Part shown: in pieces, positions 34,086 to 42,653 of the stretch | Layout of the letters: each line of letters starts with the position of its first letter | Numbering within the stretch: the stretch's first letter is position 1 | NCBI GenBank assembly: GCA_030706785.1 | Contig: JAUZNW010000003.1 | Span: 1-55,169 of the forward strand | Direction of reading: 5' to 3' | Length of the DNA stretch: 55,169 nt | DNA from: Bacteroidota bacterium | Lineage (GTDB): Bacteria > Bacteroidota > Bacteroidia > Bacteroidales > VadinHA17 | The notes under the pieces: model-generated | Database searches by the model: none | What the model was told of the DNA's origin: nothing | The model's input: only the letters and a program-made list of their open reading frames with translations | Program-made: the position numbers and the translations under genes

Positions 34086-35648
34086 ATGCCACAAAAGGTT
34101 CAACTAAATCTGACACCTGCCGACGCATCCGATGAACAGACTGTCCGCAGGAAAGCCGCACATCTGTCAGGTACACCAGTTAATGATATAAAAAGCATCC
34201 GGATATTAAAAAGATCGATCGATTCCAGAACTAAAAATATCCGCGTAAATCTTGAAATCGAGATATTAACCGAAAGAGATCGGGATGGATCTCTTTTAAA
34301 TCCCTTCAAATCTCAGAATGTTTCAGGCTGCCGGGAAGTAATAATTGTAGGGGCCGGGCCGGCAGGTCTTTTTGCCGCGCTCAGGCTTATTGAGCTGGGA
34401 TTGAGGCCGGTGATCCTGGAACGTGGAAAGGAGATCTCCCGGCGCAAAAGGGATATTGCCATGATTAGTCGCGCCCAGGTGATTGACCCTGACAGCAATT
34501 ATTGCTTCGGAGAAGGCGGAGCCGGTACATTCTCTGACGGAAAGCTCTACACCCGTTCCAGAAAAAGAGGGGATAACAGCAGGGTGCTCGAATTGTTGTG
34601 CCTTCACGGGGCAAACCGGAACATTCTTTATGAAGCTCATCCTCACCTGGGAACTGACAAATTACCTGCTATCATTACCAGGATCAAATCGTCAATAGTT
34701 GAGGCAGGAGGGATTTTACTGTTCGATAAAAAAGTCACTGATCTCATTATCAATAATGAACTGGTCACCGGAGTTGTCACAGCTGATAATGAAAGGTTCC
34801 GTTCCCCTTTTGTGCTTCTAGCTACCGGCCACTCGGCGCATGATATATATGAAACCTGCATGCGAAGGAAGATTGAACTCGAAATGAAGGCATTCGCTGC
34901 AGGTGTAAGGGTAGAACATCCGCAAGAACTGATCGACAGAATACAATACCATGGTAATCCAAGAGGGAATTATCTGCCGGCAGCCTCATACAATCTTGTC
35001 AGACAGTCCCGGGGGAGAGGAATCTATTCATTCTGCATGTGTCCCGGAGGTTTTATCGTCCCTGCAGCGACTGCGCAGGAAGAGGTCGTGGTTAACGGGA
35101 TGTCCCCGTCGGAAAGGAATTCAAGTTATGCAAATTCAGGTATTGTTGTGGAGATAAGGCTGGAGGATCTTGAAAAATATTCGGCTTATGGCGAACTGGC
35201 AGGCCTGGCATTCCAGAAGGAAATGGAGCATGATGCGTGGATACATGGAGGAAGGACACAAAGAGCTCCCGCGCAGAGGCTTGCAGATTTTGTAAGCGGG
35301 AAAAGCTCTTCATCTCTTCCTAAAGTATCCTATACACCCGGAGTTACTTCATCACCATTGCATGAATGGTTACCTGAAACAATAGCCGGAAGGCTTATGG
35401 ATGGTTTCAGTATGTTTGGCCGGATAATGAAGGGCTTCCTGTCCAACGAAGCCGTCATTCTGGGTGTTGAATCAAGAACATCTTCACCGGTGAGGATTCC
35501 GAGAAATCCTGAGACAATGGAGCATGTCAGGATCTCCGGCCTTTACCCATGTGGTGAAGGTTCAGGATATTCGGGAGGCATAGTTTCATCAGCAGTTGAT
35601 GGTGTAAAAGCTGCGGAAGCCATAGCATTGAAAAAGGATAGTGTTTAG
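34086..35648 (+). CDS. FAD-dependent dehydrogenase (COG2509 type)
   Basis: The 520-residue flavoprotein has an N-terminal helper domain of about 85 residues (RRKAAHLSGTPVNDIKSIRI), then a Rossmann FAD motif EVIIVGAGPAGLFAALRLIE near residue 97 with ERGKEISRRKRD after it, and a C-terminal FAD-contact segment SGLYPCGEGSGYSGGIVSSA. It belongs to the large group annotated as uncharacterised FAD-dependent dehydrogenases; reaction and acceptor are unknown. It starts 2 bp after porT, so the two genes are probably co-transcribed. The next gene begins 146 bp later with its own promoter. Confidence 0.9.
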   Translation: MPQKVQLNLTPADASDEQTVRRKAAHLSGTPVNDIKSIRILKRSIDSRTKNIRVNLEIEILTERDRDGSLLNPFKSQNVSGCREVIIVGAGPAGLFAALRLIELGLRPVILERGKEISRRKRDIAMISRAQVIDPDSNYCFGEGGAGTFSDGKLYTRSRKRGDNSRVLELLCLHGANRNILYEAHPHLGTDKLPAIITRIKSSIVEAGGILLFDKKVTDLIINNELVTGVVTADNERFRSPFVLLATGHSAHDIYETCMRRKIELEMKAFAAGVRVEHPQELIDRIQYHGNPRGNYLPAASYNLVRQSRGRGIYSFCMCPGGFIVPAATAQEEVVVNGMSPSERNSSYANSGIVVEIRLEDLEKYSAYGELAGLAFQKEMEHDAWIHGGRTQRAPAQRLADFVSGKSSSSLPKVSYTPGVTSSPLHEWLPETIAGRLMDGFSMFGRIMKGFLSNEAVILGVESRTSSPVRIPRNPETMEHVRISGLYPCGEGSGYSGGIVSSAVDGVKAAEAIALKKDSV

Positions 35649-35748
35649 CTTTCCTTCCACACTATCCCGCTGATTATTCTACCCGAAACACTGGTTACCG
35701 ATATTAATCATCCATTTACCGGCTTTTTCATCTTCATGCATTGTTTTT

Positions 35749-35779
35749 ATTGCCGGATCGTGACATTGCGATAAATTTG
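35749..35779 (+). promoter_or_regulatory. Promoter of the membrane redox module
   Basis: ATTG (35749-35752) is followed after 19 nt by TAAATTTG (35772-35779). The -7 box is exact and the -33 box has one mismatch. The expected start near 35786 lies 9 bp before the first ATG. Confidence 0.65.
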
Positions 35780-35794
35780 TCCTAAAATCCCTGA

Positions 35795-36418
35795 ATGACC
35801 GAATCCTTTATTTTAGGTTTAAGTACCGGTTCAGCCTGCCTTGTAACATGCGGGATGGTTATATTCCCGTACCTTATGGCTGGTCAGGGCAGCGTCAGGA
35901 AAATTACAATTGATCTTGCTGCATTCCTGGTTACCCGTCTCCTGGTCTATTTGGTTCTGGCAACAATAGCATGGTATCTGGGAAAAGCAATTTTTTCCTC
36001 AGGAATTCTCAGGACCTGGCTTCCCGGCATCCTTTATATTTCTTTTGCCGGAATGCTGATATGGTACAGCATTGGTAAAAACAAAGGCAGGGATTGTCCT
36101 GCTGCAATAATAAACTCGGCCGAAAAGAAGGAACTTGTACCTGTTCTGCTTGGTATAGTTAATAGTATCGGACTCTGTCCTGCCCTGCTCCTGATACTTA
36201 CAAAAGGAGCAACCCAGGACACATTGTTGCACAGCTGGCTATCATTTATCGCCTTTTTTGCAGGTTCGTCAATATGGTTTTTCCCGTTGCCATTTGCAGG
36301 GACGATCAGGAAAAGGAAAGTAATTGAAACCATCGGGATCCTTGCCACAGGACTTGCAGGAATTATCTTCATAGTCAAGGGTATAACATTATTAATAGGA
36401 GGAATTATCAATGGTTAA
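35795..36418 (+). CDS. CcdA/SafE-like membrane protein with paired intramembrane cysteines
   Basis: The 207-residue protein has about six transmembrane helices and belongs to the sulfite exporter TauE/SafE-CcdA/DsbD supergroup. Cys15 and Cys19 lie in helix 1 (GSACLVTCGMVIFP) and Cys128 in a later helix (NSIGLCPALLL). This pseudo-symmetric arrangement recalls the disulfide-shuttling Cys of CcdA/DsbD. It overlaps the next gene, a polyferredoxin, by 8 bp, so the two are translationally coupled. That context argues for an electron-transfer rather than an anion-export role. Function is inferred, not known. Confidence 0.75.
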   Translation: MTESFILGLSTGSACLVTCGMVIFPYLMAGQGSVRKITIDLAAFLVTRLLVYLVLATIAWYLGKAIFSSGILRTWLPGILYISFAGMLIWYSIGKNKGRDCPAAIINSAEKKELVPVLLGIVNSIGLCPALLLILTKGATQDTLLHSWLSFIAFFAGSSIWFFPLPFAGTIRKRKVIETIGILATGLAGIIFIVKGITLLIGGIING

Positions 36419-37562
36419 AGCTTTAACGGCCAATTCAATGAGGAAGTCATTAGGAAAGTCGCTCCTCTATACGCTGCCAATGTTCCTGATAACATTCATG
36501 TTCATGACAGGAGGCAAACCGGATTTCTCAAATCCTGCTCAGACACTCGCGATCCTTATAACTTTTCTGGGCATGAATATTCTTTATTTCCTGATGCAAT
36601 ATACCGGCAAAACTGACAGGTACAGAGCTGTTATCTTTATCATTTTTGCGTTGTCACTTTCATTTACCCTTATAAAGAATATGGTAGAAATGAGAAGTTC
36701 GATGTCCTTTTCGCAGGCAGATATCGTTGAGTGCAGGATTCCTTTCTGTCACCTGGTGATCCCAATGATGATACTTCCTGCAGCACTGACCAAATCGATA
36801 ATTTTCCCGGGTTCTATAATCGGAGGTTTCGCAGATATTTCTTCAATGGTAATCCTTTGGCTTGCAGCTACGATTGTTCTGGGCCGCGGGTTCTGCAGCT
36901 GGGGATGCTTTTACGGAGGATGGGATGATGCCTTCTCGAGGTTCAGGAAGAAGCCTGTGATAAAGAGAATCAGCGATACATGGAAGTGGATGCCCTTTGC
37001 AGTCCTGATCATGGTGGCTTTGACTGCAGCCCTGACCCTGGTACCAACCTATTGTGACTGGATCTGCCCGTTCAAAACGGTGACTGAGTTTGAGAAGGTC
37101 ACGAATGTTGAATCGGCCACTAAAGCAGGGGTCTTTATATCGCTGTTTGCCGGACTTGTTGTCGTCCTTCCCGTGATGACAAAAAAAAGAATACAGTGCA
37201 GCTTCCTGTGCCCGCTCGGGGCCATAAACTCAGTTTCGAACAAGGTCACACCGTTTACGATCAAGATAGACAAGACCGAATGCAACAATTGTTTTAAATG
37301 TGTGGATTCATGTCCGATGTTTGCCCTGACAAGGGAAGGTGTAAAAGAAGGAAAAGTGTCTGTTTTTTGCAGCAAATGCGGAAAATGTGAAGATGCATGT
37401 CCGAAAAATGCAATTCATTATGGAATTAAGGGAGTTCCGGCTGAATCAATGAAAAAATTCTCAAGAAACATGTTTCTGTTCGTCTCATTCCTTTTCATCG
37501 CCGTATTCTCCTCTGGTTCAATAGTTTTTACTATAAAAAGTTTACTTGATATAATAATGTAA
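36411..37562 (+). CDS. Membrane polyferredoxin (NapH/NosR/CcoG-like 4Fe-4S protein)
   Basis: The 383-residue integral membrane protein has five or more helices, three CxxxC sites near the membrane (C162/C166 in FCSWGC, C215/C219 in CDWICP, C263/C267 in CSFLCP) and two ferredoxin-type 4Fe-4S motifs (C291/294/297/301 and C320/323/326/330). An extra CRIPFC pair lies at 108-113. The layout is that of NapH/NosR-type proteins, which move electrons between the quinone pool or flavoproteins and the periplasm. It is translationally coupled to the CcdA/SafE-like gene and followed by a small membrane-anchored protein. Partner enzymes are not visible. Confidence 0.85.
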   Translation: MVKALTANSMRKSLGKSLLYTLPMFLITFMFMTGGKPDFSNPAQTLAILITFLGMNILYFLMQYTGKTDRYRAVIFIIFALSLSFTLIKNMVEMRSSMSFSQADIVECRIPFCHLVIPMMILPAALTKSIIFPGSIIGGFADISSMVILWLAATIVLGRGFCSWGCFYGGWDDAFSRFRKKPVIKRISDTWKWMPFAVLIMVALTAALTLVPTYCDWICPFKTVTEFEKVTNVESATKAGVFISLFAGLVVVLPVMTKKRIQCSFLCPLGAINSVSNKVTPFTIKIDKTECNNCFKCVDSCPMFALTREGVKEGKVSVFCSKCGKCEDACPKNAIHYGIKGVPAESMKKFSRNMFLFVSFLFIAVFSSGSIVFTIKSLLDIIM

Positions 37563-37568
37563 GATATT

Positions 37569-37602
37569 TTCCCCCTCAGGGAGAAATTAAAAAGGGGGAT
37601 TT
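37569..37602. repeat. GC-rich dispersed repeat
   Basis: TTCCCCCTCAGGGAGAAATT followed by AAAAAGGGGGAT lies in the 81-bp gap between the polyferredoxin and the next gene. The C-run and G-run can pair and could also weaken read-through. Confidence 0.5.
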
Positions 37603-37643
37603 TGAATTAAATACGAAACTACTTCAATAAAGATACTTATAAT

Positions 37644-38105
37644 ATGAAGAAATTTAAAATAACAGCAGGCATTATCTGGGCTTTTCTTTGTCTGGTTTTG
37701 ATAATCGCCCTCTTTCCAGGCCTCACAAGACTGTCAAAATCCCTCGCGGGTATGCCGTTCATGAAGATCAATCCTAACTATACAGGCGGAGAAATAGCAA
37801 AACAGATTGTTATGCCATCTTGTACACTGGATATCAGGAAGCCGGTTTTTAACGGCCTTCTTCATGAGAGGAATCATGGATTTGTTCAGGTTGACTGGCA
37901 CGGGAAAATACCTGATATAATTGAGGACACAATTGATTTCGATCTGGATTCACAATCCGATTTCTATGTAAAAATCTATACAAGGACACCAAAAACGGAA
38001 ATAAAGGGATTAAGCCCGTGGGTGGAAGACTTAAATGTTTCAACCCCGACTTCATATGGCTGGGCTCTGAGAATTAACCTCAGAAAGATTAAGTCTGGTA
38101 GCTGA
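37644..38105 (+). CDS. Membrane-anchored protein of unknown function in the redox module
   Basis: The 153-residue protein has one N-terminal transmembrane helix (about 7-29, ITAGIIWAFLCLVLIIAL) and a soluble, probably periplasmic domain of about 120 residues. That domain has conserved-looking aromatic/charged segments (GFVQVDWHGKIPDI, DFDLDSQSDFYVKIYTRTPK) and a single Cys (PSCTLD, residue 56). I do not recognise a family. It follows the polyferredoxin by 81 bp on the same strand and is likely the third member of the unit. It converges on the SpoU methyltransferase with no gap. Confidence 0.7.
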   Translation: MKKFKITAGIIWAFLCLVLIIALFPGLTRLSKSLAGMPFMKINPNYTGGEIAKQIVMPSCTLDIRKPVFNGLLHERNHGFVQVDWHGKIPDIIEDTIDFDLDSQSDFYVKIYTRTPKTEIKGLSPWVEDLNVSTPTSYGWALRINLRKIKSGS

Positions 38106-38888
38106 TCAGGAGTTCTCCTGCTTTTTTCTACGCGCAAATTCCGAAAAAACTATCGAGGCAGCCATTCCTACGTTCAGCGATTCAATGCCAGTTACTTCCT
38201 TTGTGAATTTAGGTATAAACAGCTTTCTTGTGACATATGGCATAAGGCCGGTTGAAATGCCTTTTGATTCATTGCCGAGCAGGATTATTCCTTTTCTTCC
38301 AAGCCGGCTTGAATAAATAGGTTCGCCATCGAGTAGAGTGCCATAGACCGGGATCTTTTTCCTGTTTGCCTCTGCAAGAACGTCCATAAGATTACAATAA
38401 TGAACCTTTACATTGAGAATGGCACCCATCGAAGCCTGGACCACTTTTGGATTGTAAGCATCAACGCAGCTGGTTGAGCAAAGGATGTTATTAATTCCAA
38501 ACCATGCGGCTGCCCTGATTATCGTCCCCAGATTCCCCGGATCCTGAACAAAATCAAGAGCAACTGATAATTGCCTCAGTATATCCTGTACATTCATTTG
38601 CTGGTCAGGCATAACAACAACGGCAAGGGCGTTATGCGGAGTCTTGAGAGTGCTGATACTTTTCAGGTCGTCATAGCTTGCAGTTGCGATTTCTTCGGGC
38701 ACTGTTTTTTGAGCTTGCGAAAGGCTGCTTATGAACTCAGGTTTGGCAACAAGATATTTGATCCTTATTCCGGCTTCGAGGTATTCCCTGACAAGTTTAT
38801 CGCCTTCAATAACATAAAGGCGTTCATCTTCCCTCACCTTCTTTTTCTGGAGGGAAAGGAGGAATTTTATTCTGTTCTTGCTGATCAT
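38106..38888 (-). CDS. TrmH/SpoU family RNA 2'-O-methyltransferase
   Basis: This is a 260-residue SPOUT-class methyltransferase. The N-terminal substrate-binding (L30e-like) domain spans about 1-95 (MISKNRIKFLLSLQKKKVRE), and the C-terminal trefoil-knot SAM domain has the usual motifs: motif 1 LDFVQDPGNLGTIIRAAAWF, motif 2 ILLGNESKGIS and motif 3 IPKFTKEVTGIESLNVGMAA. It probably modifies 23S rRNA or tRNA ribose. The start at 38888 matches the family; a frame open to 38957 adds unrelated sequence. It lies divergent from tamL, a neighbourhood that, from memory, recurs in Bacteroidetes. Confidence 0.92.
   Translation of the reverse strand: MISKNRIKFLLSLQKKKVREDERLYVIEGDKLVREYLEAGIRIKYLVAKPEFISSLSQAQKTVPEEIATASYDDLKSISTLKTPHNALAVVVMPDQQMNVQDILRQLSVALDFVQDPGNLGTIIRAAAWFGINNILCSTSCVDAYNPKVVQASMGAILNVKVHYCNLMDVLAEANRKKIPVYGTLLDGEPIYSSRLGRKGIILLGNESKGISTGLMPYVTRKLFIPKFTKEVTGIESLNVGMAASIVFSEFARRKKQENS
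38107..38127 (+). terminator. Possible terminator of the redox module
   Basis: CAGGA-GTTC-TCCTG is followed by CTTTTTT. The stem is short (5 bp) and overlaps the last codons of the oppositely oriented methyltransferase gene, so it may be fortuitous. Confidence 0.4.
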
Positions 38889-39046
38889 ACCTGAACCAGG
38901 TAATAAGTGACCTTGCATTCTTACGAGTTGAGCATTGCATTTTGCAGGTTTTTCCACAATACGCTCCTAATCTGCGACCTGCAACTAATTAGTTCTTACC
39001 GTTGAGTTATTAAAGTGACCTGCTAATATAAGTTGTTTCTAATAAT

Positions 39047-39054
39047 TATATTTG
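39047..39054 (+). promoter_or_regulatory. -7 box of tamL
   Basis: TATATTTG matches TAnnTTTG. Transcription would start near 39060, downstream of the ATG at 39033, so it favours the TTG start at 39078. No good -33 box is seen. Confidence 0.5.
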
Positions 39055-39077
39055 CTCCACGCTCTCAGGTACAAATT

Positions 39078-41420
39078 TTGAAAAAAAGCTTCTCAAATAA
39101 AAGAAATATTTCACGGGTATTGATCCTTACCCTGTTTTGTTCAGTCCTTCTTATATATTCGTGTAATCCCACAAAGTATGTCCCTGAAGGAGAAACTCTC
39201 CTGAACGGGAATCATATTGAGATTAACGATGAGGGTGTAAAAAAGGTCAATCTTATTCCATATATTAAGCAGAAACCAAACAAGAAGATCTTTGGAGCAA
39301 GATTCTATCTTGGCCTTTACAATCTTTCGAACATCAACAAGGACAAATGGCCGCATTCCTGGCTGAGGAATATCGGGGAGGAGCCGGTGGTCTTCGATCT
39401 CTCATCAGCTGATAAGAGCAGGGAGGAACTTCAATCCTACGTTGCTTCCAAAGGTTTTTTCGACAGCAGCGTAACCGATTCCACCCATACTGCAAAGAGG
39501 AAGACAGATGTCTTTTACAATGTGAACCTGAAAAAGCCATACACCATACATAATATTTACTACAACATAGCAGATACATCCATTAAAAAGCTCTTTTTCT
39601 TCGATTCGGTAAACTGTATGATTGAGAGAGGAAAACCTTATGACGAAGATATTCTTCAGGCTGAACGGTCGAGGTTTGAGCGATACATAAAGGATCGCGG
39701 ATTTTATGGCTTCTCGGGGGATTATATAAAATTCAGGATTGACAGTACAATTGACAAAAGGCAGGTAAATATCTACTATGAAGTCGGGGAGTCAACAATA
39801 GTTGACCAGTATAACCGGATCTCGTATGTGCCGCATTCAATCTACCGGATTAAAAATATTTTCATTTATCCCGACTACATTCCAAAGGAAGCTCTTGAGG
39901 GGGGCGAAGCTTATCTCAGCAGCCTTGATACTGTAAATTACAAGGGCTACTATTTCGTTTCTCCAAGAGAAAAGCCGCAACTCAAATATGACCTGATCCT
40001 TCAGTCTTTCTACCTGAAACCAGGTTTAATCTACAATGTTACGAATACAGAGCAGACCCAGAATCATTTCTTATCATTGAAATCATACCGCCTGGTAAAT
40101 ATATTCTTCGATGAAACTTCTCCTCCTGAAGATTATTCAGGCACTGAAAAGTTCCTGAATTGCCAGGTTCAGCTTACCTTACTGAGCCAGCAATCGTTCA
40201 ATGTTGAAGTCGAAGGCACCAATTCAGCCGGCAACCTGGGAGGTGCTCTTAACCTCGTTTACCAGCACAAGAATCTCTTCCACGGTGCGGAGCAGTTCGA
40301 CATGAAGCTGAAGGGAGCCTTTGAAGCCGTTACCCAGGCCAGCACAAAGCTTCAAAGCACCCAGGAGTATGGTTTTGAAACAAGCCTGAGATTTCCGAAG
40401 TTTCTGGGTCCTTTCCTGAAAAAGGAGGCCTTTGTCAGGAATTATAATCCCACGACGACCATTCTTGCCGCCTATAACTATCAGAATATGCCCTTTTATA
40501 CAAGGACTATTGTCAATGCGACGTTCGGCTACACCTGGTCTGCACATAATTACCAGACGCATATTGTGAATCCGCTTCAGATGAATATCGTGAAGCTTCT
40601 TTCTATCGATACAGCATTCCAGAGAAGGATTGAGAACTCTTCGTACCTGGCTTATAGTTACAAGGACGTCATGATATTGGGCGCTAACTATTCCCTGATC
40701 TATAACAATCAGAAGATCCAGAAATCACGTGATTACTGGTTCCTTCGCTTTAATGCCGAGGCTTCAGGCAATCTTCTTTCTCTGGCAAGCAGTCTCGCAG
40801 GGCTGAAGAAATCAGCTGAAGACGCTTATAATATTCTGGGACAGCCGTTTGCGCAATATTTCAGGACAGATATCGACGTCCGGTACAATGTCATAATCAA
40901 TGATGTGAGTTCGGCTGTTTACAGGGGATTTGTCGGGATTGGGATCCCGTACGGCAACTCAAAGGCAATACCGTTTGAAAAACAGTATTTCGGTGGCGGT
41001 GCAAATGGTATCAGAGCGTGGCAGGTAAGGTCACTCGGTCCGGGATCATACTCTTCGGGTGAGAAGGGATTTGTTAATCAGACAGCTGATATAAAGCTCG
41101 AAGGAAATGCAGAGTACAGGTTCAAGCTATTCTGGATTCTGGAAGGGGCACTCTTCCTTGATGCCGGAAATATATGGACATTCAACAGCGACCCTTCCCG
41201 GCCAGGCGCACAATTTAAATTTACCAGTTTCCTTGATGACATCGCTGTCGGTACCGGAACAGGTTTAAGGTTCGACTTCAAGTTTGTTATCGGCCGTGTG
41301 GATCTTGGTATGAAGCTTCGCGATCCGGCCCTCTCAGGGACGTCGAAATGGATCTTCCTCAGTGAGCCCTACAACCGCAATGATTTTGCCATTGTCCTCG
41401 GTATCGGCTATCCATTCTGA
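39078..41420 (+). CDS. tamL: TamL, lipoprotein-type BamA/TamA (Omp85) family protein
   Basis: The protein is an outer-membrane Omp85-family assembly factor, the Bacteroidetes TamA variant made as a lipoprotein. From TTG 39078 the N-terminus MKKSFSNKRNISRVLILTLF leads to IYSC with lipid-attachable Cys29. CNPTKYVPEGETLLNGNHIE opens a POTRA-like region (about 30-330), and the C-terminal 450 residues form the 16-strand barrel, ending AIVLGIGYPF. The 780-residue length fits. TamL normally works with an inner-membrane TamB, but no tamB follows here. A frame beginning at ATG 39033 would destroy the lipoprotein signal and precede the predicted transcript start. Confidence 0.88.
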   Translation: MKKSFSNKRNISRVLILTLFCSVLLIYSCNPTKYVPEGETLLNGNHIEINDEGVKKVNLIPYIKQKPNKKIFGARFYLGLYNLSNINKDKWPHSWLRNIGEEPVVFDLSSADKSREELQSYVASKGFFDSSVTDSTHTAKRKTDVFYNVNLKKPYTIHNIYYNIADTSIKKLFFFDSVNCMIERGKPYDEDILQAERSRFERYIKDRGFYGFSGDYIKFRIDSTIDKRQVNIYYEVGESTIVDQYNRISYVPHSIYRIKNIFIYPDYIPKEALEGGEAYLSSLDTVNYKGYYFVSPREKPQLKYDLILQSFYLKPGLIYNVTNTEQTQNHFLSLKSYRLVNIFFDETSPPEDYSGTEKFLNCQVQLTLLSQQSFNVEVEGTNSAGNLGGALNLVYQHKNLFHGAEQFDMKLKGAFEAVTQASTKLQSTQEYGFETSLRFPKFLGPFLKKEAFVRNYNPTTTILAAYNYQNMPFYTRTIVNATFGYTWSAHNYQTHIVNPLQMNIVKLLSIDTAFQRRIENSSYLAYSYKDVMILGANYSLIYNNQKIQKSRDYWFLRFNAEASGNLLSLASSLAGLKKSAEDAYNILGQPFAQYFRTDIDVRYNVIINDVSSAVYRGFVGIGIPYGNSKAIPFEKQYFGGGANGIRAWQVRSLGPGSYSSGEKGFVNQTADIKLEGNAEYRFKLFWILEGALFLDAGNIWTFNSDPSRPGAQFKFTSFLDDIAVGTGTGLRFDFKFVIGRVDLGMKLRDPALSGTSKWIFLSEPYNRNDFAIVLGIGYPF

Positions 41421-41439
41421 TCTGTCAAACTCCCTCTGT

Positions 41440-41513
41440 TATACCCTCTTTCCTGCTTCCCCCGGGAGGGAAAGGCTTTCTTTCCCAGGACTCCGCCTTT
41501 GAGAGGGGCCAGG
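41440..41513. repeat. GC-rich dispersed repeat patch
   Basis: CTTCCCCCGGGAGGGAAAGG followed by TTTCTTTCCCAGG and CTCCGCCTTTGAGAGG. Multiple short inverted arms; same family as other gaps. Confidence 0.5.
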
Positions 41514-41597
41514 GATGTAAATTATTTCATCTTTTCCTGCTTGCAGGTTCCGGAAAAATGTTAAATTGCATATTGTCTCACTGCATCTATTTTATTT

Positions 41598-42242
41598 ATG
41601 GGCTTTTATAAGGACTCTTTCAGGAACTGGTTCGGATACACAAGACGGGAAAGAAGGGCTTCATTCATTCTTCTTGTTATTATCATGGCTGTGCTGGGTG
41701 TCAGGTATCTGTTTCCATATACTGTTGATCCGATCAGGGAAATTCCGATCGGTTTACTGGCAATAGATTCAGGTATGGATCATAAAAAGTCAATTAGCCG
41801 GGCACAAAGGGACACTATAATTATCCGGAATAATAAGAAACAGAAAACAATACTTGAGATTAATTCTGCAGATTCTGCCGAGCTTGTAAAGCTGCCGGGT
41901 ATCGGACCTGTACTGTCATCGAGGATCGTGAAATACAGAAAACTGATTGGTGGCTTTATCTCAACCGATCAGCTCAGGGAGGTTTACGGACTTAAGGAGG
42001 AAACCTTTAAACTCATCTCCGGCAGGATCCGGGCTGATTCATCGCTGATCAGGAAAATAAAGATCAACAGGGCAGGATACGGGGAGCTGATCAGGCATCC
42101 TTATTTTAAAAAGGATGAGGTAAACGGCATCCTGAAGTACAGGGAGTTGCAGGGATTAATAAAAAGCATTAATGACCTTACGAAAAACAATATCCTTTCA
42201 GCAGAAACTGCAAAAAAGATAAAGGAGTACCTGGAGTTTTAG
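41598..42242 (+). CDS. Helix-hairpin-helix (ComEA-like) DNA-binding protein
   Basis: The 214-residue protein has one transmembrane helix near the N-terminus (about 22-40, SFILLVIIMAVLGVRYLF). Two or more helix-hairpin-helix motifs follow: LEINSADSAELVKLPGIGPV near 85-104, then RKIKINRAGYGELIRHPYF near 152. This is the topology of ComEA, the periplasm-facing DNA receptor used in competence, with a longer C-terminal part. ComEC is encoded 36 kb away in this window, so the two could cooperate in DNA uptake. It stands alone, with repeat-rich gaps on both sides. Confidence 0.82.
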   Translation: MGFYKDSFRNWFGYTRRERRASFILLVIIMAVLGVRYLFPYTVDPIREIPIGLLAIDSGMDHKKSISRAQRDTIIIRNNKKQKTILEINSADSAELVKLPGIGPVLSSRIVKYRKLIGGFISTDQLREVYGLKEETFKLISGRIRADSSLIRKIKINRAGYGELIRHPYFKKDEVNGILKYRELQGLIKSINDLTKNNILSAETAKKIKEYLEF

Positions 42243-42308
42243 GTAACTCACCCCTTCCCGGCAATTATGTAGTACTTCACAATTTTGGTAACAAATTTTG
42301 ATATGATC

Positions 42309-42382
42309 TTCCCCCTTTCAAGTTTCCCCCAGGGGAGAAAGGCAAAGCGAGCACCTTCCTTCAGGGGGGAGTTTATAGCAAT
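42309..42382. repeat. GC-rich dispersed repeat
   Basis: CCCCCTTTCAAG, CCCCCAGGGGAG and CCTTCCTTCAGGGGGGAG modules occur in a row. Same family as at 198-335 and 19591-19700. Confidence 0.55.
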
Positions 42383-42593
42383 AATCCTTCAAAGGAGGAG
42401 TTCCGGGGTCTATGCTCTCTGCCATTCGTTACACTTTAACTAATATTTAACGCTCAATAATTTTGAAAGCATCGAATTATTCCCTAACTTTATTACATCT
42501 GATTATGATGAGCATCTGCATCCATAAAATGTGCCTCCGTAAATTAATAATCCTAATAAACAGACTGGAATGATTAAATTATTAACTTAAAAT

Positions 42594-42624
42594 TTTGAAA
42601 AAACGTTTTCTGTTGCTACCTTTG
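42594..42624 (+). promoter_or_regulatory. Promoter of the rpsU-xerC-raiA operon
   Basis: TTTG (42594-42597), 19-nt spacer, TACCTTTG (42617-42624): an exact match to the Bacteroidetes consensus. Transcription would start near 42631, leaving a 23-nt leader without an SD. Confidence 0.8.
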
Positions 42625-42653
42625 CGCCTCATTTCAAAACAGAATCTATAAAT

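Larger units (their letters stand above)
42243..42653. other. Intergenic region upstream of rpsU
   Basis: This 411-bp gap contains a GC-rich dispersed repeat (about 42309-42382: CTTTCAAGTTTCCCCCAGGG, then CTTCCTTCAGGGGGGAG) and the rpsU promoter at its right end. The stretch between them (42383-42590) is AT-rich with no gene that I can see. Confidence 0.55.
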
